Assembly: GCF_017811815.1 (NCBI RefSeq)
Contig: NZ_JADKZI010000008.1
Coordinates: forward strand, 104,867 to 168,866
Reading direction: 5' to 3'
DNA: 64,000 nucleotides
DNA from: Flavonifractor sp. AGMB03687
GTDB taxonomy: Bacteria > Bacillota > Clostridia > Oscillospirales > Oscillospiraceae
How positions within the stretch are numbered: the first letter of the stretch is position 1; every line of letters begins with the position of its first letter. Under the pieces are notes generated by a model. The model saw only the letters and a program-made list of their open reading frames with translations, was not told the DNA's origin and did not search any database. A program made the position numbers and the translations under genes. Positions 33,709 through 42,070 of the stretch are shown here, one piece after another.

Positions 33709-34787
33709 GGGCAGGGATCCTCCCCGTTTTCCAGCGCCGCCAGGGCAAAGCGGGCGGCCAGCTCGGCCTCCGGCCCGCCCCGGGCCTTCAGCTCCCGCAG
33801 CACCAGGCCGGTGAGGGAGTCCTCCCCCGCCCGGGCCCACAGGTCCCGCAGCTCTCTGGTCTGGTCCCGGAGGGTGACGCTGTAGTAGTATGGCTGGGCC
33901 TGGGCGGTGAGGGCCGCCAGGTCGGGCGGCCCAAAGGACCGCTGGCCCGTCAGCAGGATGCGGCAGCAGTCACCGCAGGGCTGGGCGGGCAGAACGGCCT
34001 CCAGGGCCTCGGCAGCGGTGTCCGCCCCGGTGACGTCGGCCTCCACGATCTCATACCGCCGACCGGCCAGGGGGACAAACTGAGCGGTGACGTCGGCGGG
34101 GTCGTCCCCTACGGTGACAGCCAGCACACCCTTGTCCCCCGTCTCGTCAAAGCCCCGGCCTTCGGGGCAGCCTGGGTAGGCCCACCAGGTGTCCCCCGCC
34201 TTCTGCAATCCGGAGCAGGCGTGGATGTGGCCCAGGGCCAGGTAGGTCAGGCCGCTGGCGGCAATGTCTGCGGGGTCGATGGGGCCGTAGCGGCCCTTGC
34301 CCTCCACGTCGCCGTGGAGAACCATCAGGTGGACCTGTCCGTCCCGGGGGGCGGTAAAGCCCATCAGGGGGGAGCGGTCGGCCTGGGGGGTGGTGAAGGC
34401 CGCGCCGTGGACGGTGCAGCCCAGCTCCGGCAGTTCCACCGACTCCACCCCCACGGTGGAAAAGATGTGTACATTGTCCGGCCACACCGTGTTGGCATAC
34501 ACCGAACGGGGGCCGTAGCAGTCATGGTTGCCCGGGGCGATGAACACCGGGGCGTGGATCTGGCCCAGGGTGCGGGCCAGGGCCTCCACCGTCTCCTGGT
34601 AGGTCTGGCTGGAGTCCAGCAGGTCGCCGGACAGCAGCACCAGGTCGGCCTGCCGCTCCTCGGCCAGGTCGGCCAGCCGGTCCAGCAGGGCCCGCTGCTC
34701 CTCCCGGCGCTGCCGGGCCTTGTCGGGCGGCAGGGAGGCAAAGGGGGCGTCCAGATGAAAGTCCGCCCCATGAAGAATGGTCAGCAT
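33705..34787 (-). CDS. SbcD/YhaO-like metallophosphoesterase nuclease
   Basis: This 360-residue protein has the calcineurin-like metal motifs HGADFHLD, LLSGDLLD, GNHDCYG, LHGD and GHIHAC. It is the predicted nuclease partner of the downstream ATPase, as in YhaO-YhaN or SbcD-SbcC. The pair would process DNA ends or hairpins. The start codon is the ATG at 34787; a longer reading has no ribosome site. AAGGAACACAAAACC precedes it. Confidence 0.88.
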   Translation of the reverse strand: MLTILHGADFHLDAPFASLPPDKARQRREEQRALLDRLADLAEERQADLVLLSGDLLDSSQTYQETVEALARTLGQIHAPVFIAPGNHDCYGPRSVYANTVWPDNVHIFSTVGVESVELPELGCTVHGAAFTTPQADRSPLMGFTAPRDGQVHLMVLHGDVEGKGRYGPIDPADIAASGLTYLALGHIHACSGLQKAGDTWWAYPGCPEGRGFDETGDKGVLAVTVGDDPADVTAQFVPLAGRRYEIVEADVTGADTAAEALEAVLPAQPCGDCCRILLTGQRSFGPPDLAALTAQAQPYYYSVTLRDQTRELRDLWARAGEDSLTGLVLRELKARGGPEAELAARFALAALENGEDPCP

Positions 34788-34831
34788 GGTTTTGTGTTCC
34801 TTTCCGACAGGATTCCAAAAAGGGAGGGCGA

Positions 34832-35614
34832 TCAGTCCCGCAGGTCCACCCGCTCCACCCCCACGCACTTCCGCGTATCGGTGTCGATGGAGAAGAGGAC
34901 GCTCTCCAGCTTGCAGGGGCCCTCCGCCTGCTCAAACCGCCGGGGCAGTCCCCCCAGGAAGCGGTTGATAGCCTGGTCGGGGCGTACCCCCAGTACGCTG
35001 CGGGCGGGGCCGGTCATGCCCAGATCGGTGATGAAGCCCAGGCCCTTGGGAAGCACCTGGCCGTCGGCGGTGGGCACGTGGGTATGGGTGCCCCACAGGG
35101 CCTGGACCCGGCCGTCCAGGTAATAGCCCATGGCCCCCTTCTCGCTGGTGGCCTCGGCATGGAAGTCCACCAGCACCACGTCCGTCCCCTCCATCCGCTT
35201 CAATACCTTGTCAGCGGTGGTGAAGGGGTTTTCAAAGTTGCTGTCCATCTCGCACCGGCCGATGAGGTTGACCACCCCGATGCGCAGCCCCTTGGGGCCG
35301 TCGTACACCCCCCAGCCCCGGCCGGGCACCCGGTTGGTGTAGTTGGCGGGCCGCAGGGTGTAGCGGTCGTCCTCCAGGAAGTCGGCGATCTGGATGCGGT
35401 TCCAGGTATGGTTGCCCAGGGTGATCACGTCGGCCCCGGCGTCAAAGATATCTCTGGCCTGCCGGGGCAGGATGCCCACCCCGGAGGCGTTCTCTCCGTT
35501 GACCACGGTGAAGTGGACGTCCCGGAGCTTCTTCAGGCTGCGGAGGTGACGGTTCAGGTAGTCCACGCCGCTCTCGCCCACCACGTCGCCTACCGCCAGC
35601 ACGTTTAAAATCAT
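34832..35614 (-). CDS. ymdB: YmdB-family metallophosphoesterase
   Basis: This 260-residue protein of the TIGR00282 family has GDVVGESG, NGENASGVGI, LGNHTWN, DFHAEATSEK and WGTHTHVPTAD as metal and phosphate ligands. Bacillus YmdB is a 2',3'-cyclic-nucleotide phosphodiesterase that affects biofilm and motility choice. In many Firmicutes it follows rny; here rny is not in view. Confidence 0.93.
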   Translation of the reverse strand: MILNVLAVGDVVGESGVDYLNRHLRSLKKLRDVHFTVVNGENASGVGILPRQARDIFDAGADVITLGNHTWNRIQIADFLEDDRYTLRPANYTNRVPGRGWGVYDGPKGLRIGVVNLIGRCEMDSNFENPFTTADKVLKRMEGTDVVLVDFHAEATSEKGAMGYYLDGRVQALWGTHTHVPTADGQVLPKGLGFITDLGMTGPARSVLGVRPDQAINRFLGGLPRRFEQAEGPCKLESVLFSIDTDTRKCVGVERVDLRD

Positions 35615-35703
35615 AGTTTGCCTCCCTCTGTCTGTTTACACATTGCTCTTATTATATGTGATTTTGCCAAAAAGGGCAATTCCTCTTTGCCGCCGGGACA
35701 CGC

Positions 35704-35733
35704 AAAAAAGCACGCCTTTCGGCGTGCTTTTTT
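35704..35733. terminator. Terminator of spoIIP
   Basis: A 13-bp stem (35704-35716 with 35721-35733), A6/T6 flanks and a TTTC loop. Confidence 0.9.
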
Positions 35734-35735
35734 CC

Positions 35736-36893
35736 TTACCCTTTCAGCCCCAGCAGCACCTGACCGGCGGACCGGGCAAAAAGCCGTGCCCCTGCCAGGG
35801 CCTCCTGGAGGGTGTTGCCGTGGGTGCCCACCTCCACCAGCAGGGAACCGGTGGACAGCTCCTGGTTGTAGCTGGAGGCCCGGAAGGCCATGGGCCGGGC
35901 CAGGGTGGGGTAGAGGGTGTTCATGCTGCTCTGGAGCTTACAGGCCAGAGTCAGGTTTTCCATCCAGTGGGGATTGCTGCCGTCCTGGCCGTGGCCGATG
36001 ACCAGCATCACCTGGGCGGTGTCCACCCCGTCGATGCGGGTCACCGCCTTGTACACTGTGCCGTCCTCCCCCACCAGGGCGTCCCGGTGGACATCCAGCA
36101 CGATTTTGATGGAGGGATACTGCTCCAGATACTGCTCCACCGTGGTTTTGGAGCGGGTATAGGCCCCGTTGTACTGGGGGTAGTCGTGGAGGGTGCGGTC
36201 GTGGACCACGCTCAGGCCCATCTCGGTGAACACCCGCTCCATCTCATCCCCCACCCGCAGCATGTTGTCCTCCTCCTCCAGGGTGCGGGACTGGTCGCTG
36301 GCGGTATATACGTCGGTACCGTCGGGGGTGTAGGCCTCGGTGGCGTGGGTATGGACGATGAGGATCTGGGGTCCATCCGACGGCAGGGTGATGTTCACCG
36401 CCGCCTCGGCGGCCGCGGCCAGATCCACGCTCTCCCCGGTGCGGTTATAGAGGTACAGCCCTCCGGCCACGTCGTAGCCCTGGGGGCTGGTGGGGATCAG
36501 GGTGCGGGCGATGATGTCCGACGGCGCGGCGGTGACCTCCGGCTCCTCCCCCAGGTCGTCGTGGTCCTGGGCGGGCTGCCCGGCAGGCAGCTGGAGGTCC
36601 TCCTGGGCGGTCTTGCCCAGATAACCGGCCACCGCGTCCTGGCTGCCGGAGAGCAGCCGGGACTGGCCCACCGCCAGCCGGTCCCAGCCGTCCAGCGTCC
36701 CCAGCAGCCCGGTGCTGCCGGTGCCTCCCAGTTCCGCCGCCAGGGCGGTGGCCACAAAGGCCCCGTTCTCCCCCAGACTCTCCAGGGCCCCCGACGCCCC
36801 GCCGCACAGGATCAGCAGCCACACCGCCAGGGTGGCCAGGAATAACGCTCCGCACCGGCGGAACAGCCGCTTCCAAACAATCCGACCTTTCAT
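35736..36893 (-). CDS. spoIIP: Stage II sporulation protein P
   Basis: This 385-residue protein has one N-terminal membrane anchor (about 13-33), a low-complexity linker, and an extracellular amidase/endopeptidase domain with VHTHATEAY (Zn His and Glu), VLDVHRDAL and EVGTHGN. SpoIIP cuts septal peptidoglycan with SpoIID during engulfment. The ATG at 36893 is preceded by GAGG. A sigma-E-like promoter lies upstream, as expected for mother-cell expression. gpr, its usual neighbour, is absent. Confidence 0.93.
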   Translation of the reverse strand: MKGRIVWKRLFRRCGALFLATLAVWLLILCGGASGALESLGENGAFVATALAAELGGTGSTGLLGTLDGWDRLAVGQSRLLSGSQDAVAGYLGKTAQEDLQLPAGQPAQDHDDLGEEPEVTAAPSDIIARTLIPTSPQGYDVAGGLYLYNRTGESVDLAAAAEAAVNITLPSDGPQILIVHTHATEAYTPDGTDVYTASDQSRTLEEEDNMLRVGDEMERVFTEMGLSVVHDRTLHDYPQYNGAYTRSKTTVEQYLEQYPSIKIVLDVHRDALVGEDGTVYKAVTRIDGVDTAQVMLVIGHGQDGSNPHWMENLTLACKLQSSMNTLYPTLARPMAFRASSYNQELSTGSLLVEVGTHGNTLQEALAGARLFARSAGQVLLGLKG

Positions 36894-36963
36894 GTCGCAC
36901 CATCCTCATCTGTATTCCCGGACAGACCCGGGTCCCTACTACCCTATGCGAAGGTGTCCGGCG

Positions 36964-36989
36964 GTATGACTTGTCCCATCCGCATATTC
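36964..36989 (-). promoter_or_regulatory. Sigma-E-like promoter of spoIIP
   Basis: On the minus strand GAATATG (36989-36983) and CATAC (36968-36964) are 14 bp apart, close to the sigma-E pattern (ATATT-type -35, CATACA-type -10). Confidence 0.5.
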
Positions 36990-37000
36990 CGGCCAGAAAT

Positions 37001-37017
37001 AGTTTGATGGTCAAAAT
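37001..37017 (+). promoter_or_regulatory. FabT-like operator
   Basis: AGTTTGATGGTCAAAAT has the TTTGA-N3-TCAAA core of FabT/MarR boxes that control lipid genes in Firmicutes. It lies just upstream of the -35 at 37024. Confidence 0.6.
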
Positions 37018-37023
37018 ATTTTC

Positions 37024-37051
37024 TTGACTTTTTCCCCTGATTCGGTATAAT
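37024..37051 (+). promoter_or_regulatory. Promoter of the MarR-degV pair
   Basis: TTGACT (37024-37029) and TATAAT (37046-37051) with a 16-bp spacer. Confidence 0.75.
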
Positions 37052-37089
37052 GCAGTTGCTGACGCAGGTCATGCGGGAAGGAGGCGTCC

Positions 37090-37572
37090 GTGGAACAGAC
37101 AAGCGAAATACTCCATCAATTTCTCTCCGACGTCTTTGGGGACATCCTGAAGCGGGAGGAGGACAGCCTGGCCGCCGGGGACCTGTCCCTGCGGGAGGTC
37201 CAGCTTATCGACGCGGTATGCCGTACGGTGGATCAGGGCGGGGACAACCGCTCCACCGCCATTGCCGCCGCCCGCCGTGTGGCGGCAGGCACCCTGACCT
37301 GTGCGGTGGACCTGCTGGTCAAAAAGGGCTATCTGGTCCGGCTGCGGGACGGCAAGGACCGGCGGGTGGTGCGGCTGATGCCCACCCAGCAGGGCCGGGA
37401 TGCCAGTGAGCGGCACCGGGCCTTTCACCGCCGGATGACGGACAGCGTGTTGTCCGTGCTCACCGATCAGGAGGTATCCGCCCTGATGCGGGGGATGGAG
37501 AAACTCACCGATTTCTTCCGGGGCGGATTGCAGGCCCCGGCCAATTCAACCATAACAGTGCAGACAAAGTGA
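37090..37572 (+). CDS. MarR/FabT-like regulator
   Basis: This 160-residue winged-helix protein has a STAIAAARRVAAGTLTCAVD recognition region and LVRLRDGKDRRVVRLMPTQQG as wing. It starts with GTG (37090) after GGAAGGAGG. A FabT-like box upstream and a degV (fatty-acid-binding) gene downstream suggest a role in sensing acyl chains, probably by autoregulation. The stop overlaps a GTG of the next reading frame. Confidence 0.8.
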   Translation: MEQTSEILHQFLSDVFGDILKREEDSLAAGDLSLREVQLIDAVCRTVDQGGDNRSTAIAAARRVAAGTLTCAVDLLVKKGYLVRLRDGKDRRVVRLMPTQQGRDASERHRAFHRRMTDSVLSVLTDQEVSALMRGMEKLTDFFRGGLQAPANSTITVQTK

Positions 37573-37580
37573 GGTTATTT

Positions 37581-38450
37581 ATGAGTAAGATCGCCATTGC
37601 CACTGACAGCAACAGCGGCATCACCCAGGCGCAGGGCAAGGAACTGGGCATCTTTGTGCTGCCCATGCCCTTCTACATCAACGACGAGCTCTTCCTGGAG
37701 GACATCACCCTGTCCCAGGAGCAGTTTTATCAGCGGCTGGAGGAGGGCGCTGACGTGAAGACCACCCAGCCCTCCCCCGGCGACGTCACCGACCTGTGGG
37801 ACAAGATCCTCCAGGACTACGACCAGATCGTGTACATTCCCATGTCCAGCGGCCTGAGCAGCTCCTGCGAGACTGCCATGATGCTCTCCCAGGACTACGA
37901 GGGCAAGGTGTTCGTGGTCAACAACCAGCGCATCTCGGTGACCCAGCGCCAGGCGGTGCTGGACGCCCAGGCCATGGCCCAGGCAGGCAAGTCCGCCCAG
38001 GAGATCCACGACTATCTGGAGCGCACCAAGTTTGACTCCGACATCTACATCACCGTGGACACCCTGAAGTACCTGAAGAAGGGCGGCCGCTGCACCCCCG
38101 CCGCCGCCGCGCTGGGTGCAGTGCTGGGTATCAAGCCGGTGCTGCGCATCAAGGGTGAGAAGCTGGATTCCTTCGCCAAGGTCCGGGGCTGGAAGGCCGC
38201 CAAGAAGTCCATGATCGACGCCATCCACAACACCATGGACACTGAGTTTGCCGGTCTGTCCGGTCCGGAGCAGCTCCACATCGCCGCCGCCTACACCGGC
38301 GAGCGCTCCGGCGCGGAGGAGTGGCTGAAGGAGCTGGAGGAGACCTTCCCCGGCTATCCCATCCACATGGACCCCCTGTCCCTGTCGGTGGCCTGCCACA
38401 TCGGCCCCGGCGCACTGGCGGTCACCGTCACCAAAGCGCTGGAACAATAA
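37581..38450 (+). CDS. DegV-family fatty-acid-binding protein (copy 1)
   Basis: This is a 289-residue DegV protein with IATDSNSGI, MPFYIND, TTQPSPGDV, YIPMSSGLSSSCETA and the TLKYLKKGGRCTPA motif. DegV (FakB) proteins hold a fatty acid and present it to the kinase FakA for acyl-phosphate formation. A FakA-like gene lies at 56428-58104. The ATG at 37581 follows GAGGTTATTT; a GTG at 37569 overlapping the marR stop is less likely. Confidence 0.9.
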   Translation: MSKIAIATDSNSGITQAQGKELGIFVLPMPFYINDELFLEDITLSQEQFYQRLEEGADVKTTQPSPGDVTDLWDKILQDYDQIVYIPMSSGLSSSCETAMMLSQDYEGKVFVVNNQRISVTQRQAVLDAQAMAQAGKSAQEIHDYLERTKFDSDIYITVDTLKYLKKGGRCTPAAAALGAVLGIKPVLRIKGEKLDSFAKVRGWKAAKKSMIDAIHNTMDTEFAGLSGPEQLHIAAAYTGERSGAEEWLKELEETFPGYPIHMDPLSLSVACHIGPGALAVTVTKALEQ

Positions 38451-38461
38451 CGATTCTACAG

Positions 38462-38490
38462 AAAAGCGGGCACGCAAGTGCCCGCTTTTG
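38462..38490 (+). terminator. Terminator of the MarR-degV pair
   Basis: A 12-bp stem (38462-38473 with 38478-38489), a GCAA loop and a T-rich tail. Confidence 0.85.
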
Positions 38491-38654
38491 TTCTCTTTCC
38501 GCTCCATTCGGCCTGTTTATCCCCAATTCTGTCGATGTTGGGAATTATTTAAAAATCATGCATACTTTCTTCACATTTCATCCACAATTACCGGTTATGC
38601 TAAGACACGTTCAAAGGAAACAACAAAACCCGTTGTCAAAGGAGAGACCCGTTT

Positions 38655-39983
38655 ATGTATTACAGTGATTACAACCGGCCCCCCGAGGATCGGGAGCCCA
38701 TCATAGAGACCGATCAGTTCCACGTCCATGACGAAGAGCCCCCCAAGCCCAAGAAGAAGGGCGGCTTCGGCAAGATCATTGCGGTTGGCCTGTGCTGCGC
38801 CATCATCGGCGGCGCGGTGGGCGGCGGCGGTGTCTGGGCCGCCAGCCGGCTGGGCAACACCGCTACCATTTACGAGGGCAGCCGTCCCTCCGCCGTGTCC
38901 CTGGCCAACGTGGACGGCAAGACGGTCCTCTCCGCCGAAGAGGTATACGCCTCCAACCTGGAGTCGGTAGTGGGCGTCAACGGCAACGTGACCACCAACG
39001 TGTGGGGCCAGACGGTGAAGAACGCCGTGTCCGGTTCCGGCTTCGTCATCAGCTCCAACGACACCTCCAGCTACATCCTCACCAACTACCACGTCATTGA
39101 CGGCGTCACCGACATCACCGTCTTCTTCTCCGACGGCAAGAGCTACGACGCCACCCTGGTGGGCGGCGAGGAGGAGAACGACATCGCCGTACTGAAGATC
39201 GAGCAGGGCGGCCTGCGGCCGGTGGTGCTGGGCGACTCCGATGCCATCAACGTGGGTGAAAACGTGTACGCCATCGGTAACCCCCTGGGTGAGCTGACCT
39301 TCACCTTCACCGGCGGCTATGTGTCCTCCAAGGACCGGGCTGTCACCATGAGCGACGGCACCGTCATCAACATGATCCAGACCGACACCGCCATCAACTC
39401 CGGCAACTCCGGCGGCCCCCTGTTTGACAAGTACGGCCAGGTGGTGGGCATCGTGTCCGCCAAGCTGTCCTCCAGCGGCTCCAGCTCGGAGGCCTCCGTG
39501 GAGGGTCTGGGCTTCGCCATTCCCATCAACGACGTGAAGGACATGGTCACCTCCATCATGGAGAACGGCTACGTCACCGGCAAGCCCAATGTGGGCGTGC
39601 TCATCAGCGCTGTGGATGAAAGCGTCCAGCGCTACGGCGTGCCCGCCGGCGTGGAGATCATGGCCATCCTGGACGGCTCCTGTGCGCAGAAGGCCGGCCT
39701 GCAGGAGGGCGACATCATCACCGCCGTGGGCGACACTCAGGTCACCAGCGAGACCCAGCTCCAGAGCGCGGTAAAGGACTATAAGGCGGGAGACACCGTT
39801 GCCTTTACCATCTACCGGGACGGCAACACCTCCACCGTCAATGTGACCCTGGACGAGGACAACCAGGAGCGTCAGGACGCCATGGATCAGCTGAGCGAGG
39901 AGTACACCCAGCAGCAGCAGTCCCAATCTCAGTCCCAGCAGGGCGGCAATTACTACTACAACTTCCCCTTCGGCGGTTGGTAA
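38655..39983 (+). CDS. htrA: HtrA/DegP-like membrane-anchored serine protease
   Basis: This 442-residue protein has a 39-residue cytoplasmic tail, one TM helix (about 40-62), and a trypsin-like domain with catalytic His146 (TNYHVI), Asp176 (ENDIAVL) and Ser252 (GNSGGP). A C-terminal PDZ domain (about 310-410) and a Gln/Ser-rich tail complete it. It degrades misfolded exported proteins. It is a single-gene unit. TTGGGA (38538) and CATACT (38561), 17 bp apart, are a weak promoter candidate; AAAGGAGAGACCCGTTT precedes the ATG. Confidence 0.93.
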   Translation: MYYSDYNRPPEDREPIIETDQFHVHDEEPPKPKKKGGFGKIIAVGLCCAIIGGAVGGGGVWAASRLGNTATIYEGSRPSAVSLANVDGKTVLSAEEVYASNLESVVGVNGNVTTNVWGQTVKNAVSGSGFVISSNDTSSYILTNYHVIDGVTDITVFFSDGKSYDATLVGGEEENDIAVLKIEQGGLRPVVLGDSDAINVGENVYAIGNPLGELTFTFTGGYVSSKDRAVTMSDGTVINMIQTDTAINSGNSGGPLFDKYGQVVGIVSAKLSSSGSSSEASVEGLGFAIPINDVKDMVTSIMENGYVTGKPNVGVLISAVDESVQRYGVPAGVEIMAILDGSCAQKAGLQEGDIITAVGDTQVTSETQLQSAVKDYKAGDTVAFTIYRDGNTSTVNVTLDEDNQERQDAMDQLSEEYTQQQQSQSQSQQGGNYYYNFPFGGW

Positions 39984-39998
39984 GCAAAATGAATACAG

Positions 39999-40033
39999 AA
40001 AGGGCGCGCTGCCTGAGCAGCGCGCCCTTTGTT
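39999..40033 (+). terminator. Terminator of htrA
   Basis: A 13-bp GC-rich stem with a CTGA loop (to 40029), followed by TTTGTT. Confidence 0.75.
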
Positions 40034-40039
40034 ATACCT

Positions 40040-40080
40040 GAATAGAAACCGGGCGGAGCCGTTTGGCTCCGCCCGGTTGG
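40040..40080 (-). terminator. Terminator of oppA
   Basis: AACCGGGCGGAGCC (40047-40060) pairs with 40065-40078 around a 4-base loop; on the minus strand TTTCTATT follows. Confidence 0.7.
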
Positions 40081-40091
40081 GTTGTGCTGAA

Positions 40092-41816
40092 TCAGCCCTG
40101 GGTGCAGTGGTCGAAGAAGAAGTAGCCCAGAGGAGTGTAGTACATGCCCTGGATACCATCGGCCAGCATGTACTTCTGAGTGTAGAAGTACAGGGGGCAC
40201 AGAGCATAGTCCTGACCCATGATGATGTCCTCAGCCTCGTGCATGAGCTTCATGCGGGCAGCAGGATCGGTCTCGGCCTTGGCCTCAGCGATCTTGGCGT
40301 CATACTCGGGGTTGGCGTACTGAGCATCGTTGTTGCCGCCGCCGGTGAGCCACATATCCAGGAAGGACATGGGATCGTTGTAGTCGGCAATCCAGCCGTT
40401 ACGGGCGATGGAGTAATCGCCGTCCTTACGGGTCTGCAGGAAGGTGGCCCACTCCTGGTTGTTCAGGGTGACGGTCACGCCCAGCTGGGTCTGCCACATG
40501 TTCTGCAGGGCCTCGCCAACAGCCTTGTGAGCCTCGCCGGTGTTGTACAGGTACTCAACAACAGGGAAGCCCTCGCCGTTGGGATAGCCAGCCTCAGCCA
40601 GCAGCTGGCGGGCCTCCTCACAGTTGGCCTCATAGGCCTCCTGGTAAGGATCATAGTAGTCGCCGCCCACGGTGCGGAAGTCGTCGCCGGTGGCGCCTTC
40701 AGCGTCGTACACGCCGGCGGGCACGAAACCGCCAGCCTCGACCTGACCGGTCTGGGTGATCTCGTCAACAATGTACTTACGGTCAACAGCCAGAGTGAAG
40801 GCCTTGCGGACGCGAGGATCGTCGAAGGGAGCCTTCTGGGTCTGGTAGCAGACATAGTAGGTGCCGATGTAGTCCACGATCTTCAGATCGCCGGAGGTCA
40901 TCAGGCCAGCGATCTCGTCGGTGGGCAGATCCTCGATGAAGTCCAGCTCGCCGGACTTAAAGCCGTTGAGCATGGCGTTCTGGTCGTCCATCAGCTTGAA
41001 GGTGATCTTCTGGGGGCCCAGGGAGGCCACATCATAGTAGTACTCATTGGGCTCCATGACGATCTGAGAGTTGGTCTCACGAACGGTCATCTTGTAAGCG
41101 CCGTTGGAGATGTAGGTCTCGGGAGAGTAGGTCCACTGAGCGTTGCTCACCACGTCCTCACGCACGGGGAAGGTGGAGGGGAAGGCGCAGATCTCCAGGA
41201 AGTAGGGCAGGTCGGTGGTCAGAGTGACCTCGAAGGTCTTGTCGTCCACAGCCTTGACACCCAGCTCGCTGGGATCCTTCTCGCCGTTGATGATGGCATT
41301 GGCGTTGACCACGCAGTCGATCATGTAGCTGTAGTCAGCAGCGGTCTCGGGGCTGACCAGGCGCTGCCAGGTGAACACGAAGTCCTGAGCGGTGACGGGC
41401 TTGCCGTCGGACCACATGGCATCGTCGCGCAGCTTAAAGGTATAGGTAACAGTGCCGTCCTCGTTGGGAGTCTTCTCATAAGACTCAGCCTGACCGGGAG
41501 CCAGCTCAGCGTTGTTGCAGGTACCGTCGGTGCCGGCAGTCTCGGTGCCGGAATCCTTCCAGCGCATCAGACCCTCGAACATGTGGCTGAGCATGATGGC
41601 GCCGTCGACCGCGCTGTTCAGAGCGGGGTCAATGGACTGGGGCTCGGAAGCAATGTTCAGGGTCAGCTCAAAGGGCTCACCCTCATTGCCGCCAGTCTGG
41701 CTGTTCTGAGCGCCAGGGGTGTTGTCGGTGTTCTGATTGCCGCCGCCGCAGCCGGCCAGCAGACCGAACACGAGGGCCCCGGACAGAAGCAGAGAGACAA
41801 GCTTTCTCTTTTTCAT
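40092..41816 (-). CDS. oppA: Oligopeptide ABC transporter substrate-binding lipoprotein
   Basis: This is a 574-residue solute-binding protein of the peptide/OppA family. A lipoprotein signal ends in LLAGCGG (lipid-modified Cys at about residue 22), and a Gly/Asn/Thr-rich linker follows. Family strands include EPQSIDPALNSAVDGAIMLS and FKLRDDAMWSDGKPVTAQDF. It captures peptides outside the cell for OppBCDF. It has its own promoter, downstream of oppBCDF, which would raise its level above the transporter. Confidence 0.93.
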   Translation of the reverse strand: MKKRKLVSLLLSGALVFGLLAGCGGGNQNTDNTPGAQNSQTGGNEGEPFELTLNIASEPQSIDPALNSAVDGAIMLSHMFEGLMRWKDSGTETAGTDGTCNNAELAPGQAESYEKTPNEDGTVTYTFKLRDDAMWSDGKPVTAQDFVFTWQRLVSPETAADYSYMIDCVVNANAIINGEKDPSELGVKAVDDKTFEVTLTTDLPYFLEICAFPSTFPVREDVVSNAQWTYSPETYISNGAYKMTVRETNSQIVMEPNEYYYDVASLGPQKITFKLMDDQNAMLNGFKSGELDFIEDLPTDEIAGLMTSGDLKIVDYIGTYYVCYQTQKAPFDDPRVRKAFTLAVDRKYIVDEITQTGQVEAGGFVPAGVYDAEGATGDDFRTVGGDYYDPYQEAYEANCEEARQLLAEAGYPNGEGFPVVEYLYNTGEAHKAVGEALQNMWQTQLGVTVTLNNQEWATFLQTRKDGDYSIARNGWIADYNDPMSFLDMWLTGGGNNDAQYANPEYDAKIAEAKAETDPAARMKLMHEAEDIIMGQDYALCPLYFYTQKYMLADGIQGMYYTPLGYFFFDHCTQG

Positions 41817-41958
41817 GATTGGACCTCCATCTTTCTCATTTTTGTATCGGATCGCCGAAACGGCGGGATACACCAGAATGGGAATCAAAACCTTGGTGCC
41901 CATATGCTTTGGGCACCGAAATCCCTTCGCCTTTCACACAGTAAAGTAACACAGACAC

Positions 41959-41988
41959 ATTATACCACAGATAACACATGTGTGTAAA
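41959..41988 (-). promoter_or_regulatory. Promoter of oppA
   Basis: TTTACA and TATAAT on the minus strand, 18 bp apart. The 5' leader is about 140 bases and contains a GGTGCCCA/TGGGCACC hairpin near 41897-41919 and a CGCCG/CGGCG hairpin. Confidence 0.65.
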
Positions 41989-42030
41989 GCAAATGTTTCA
42001 GAATTGTTACAGGTTTGTGGACGGATTTTG

Positions 42031-42055
42031 AAAAAAGGCGGCACAGGGCCGCCTT
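42031..42055 (-). terminator. Terminator of oppBCDF
   Basis: GGCGGC and GCCGCC stem (42048-42053 with 42037-42042) followed by TTTTTTC on the minus strand. Confidence 0.75.
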
Positions 42056-42070
42056 CTTCCAATATGTTCT

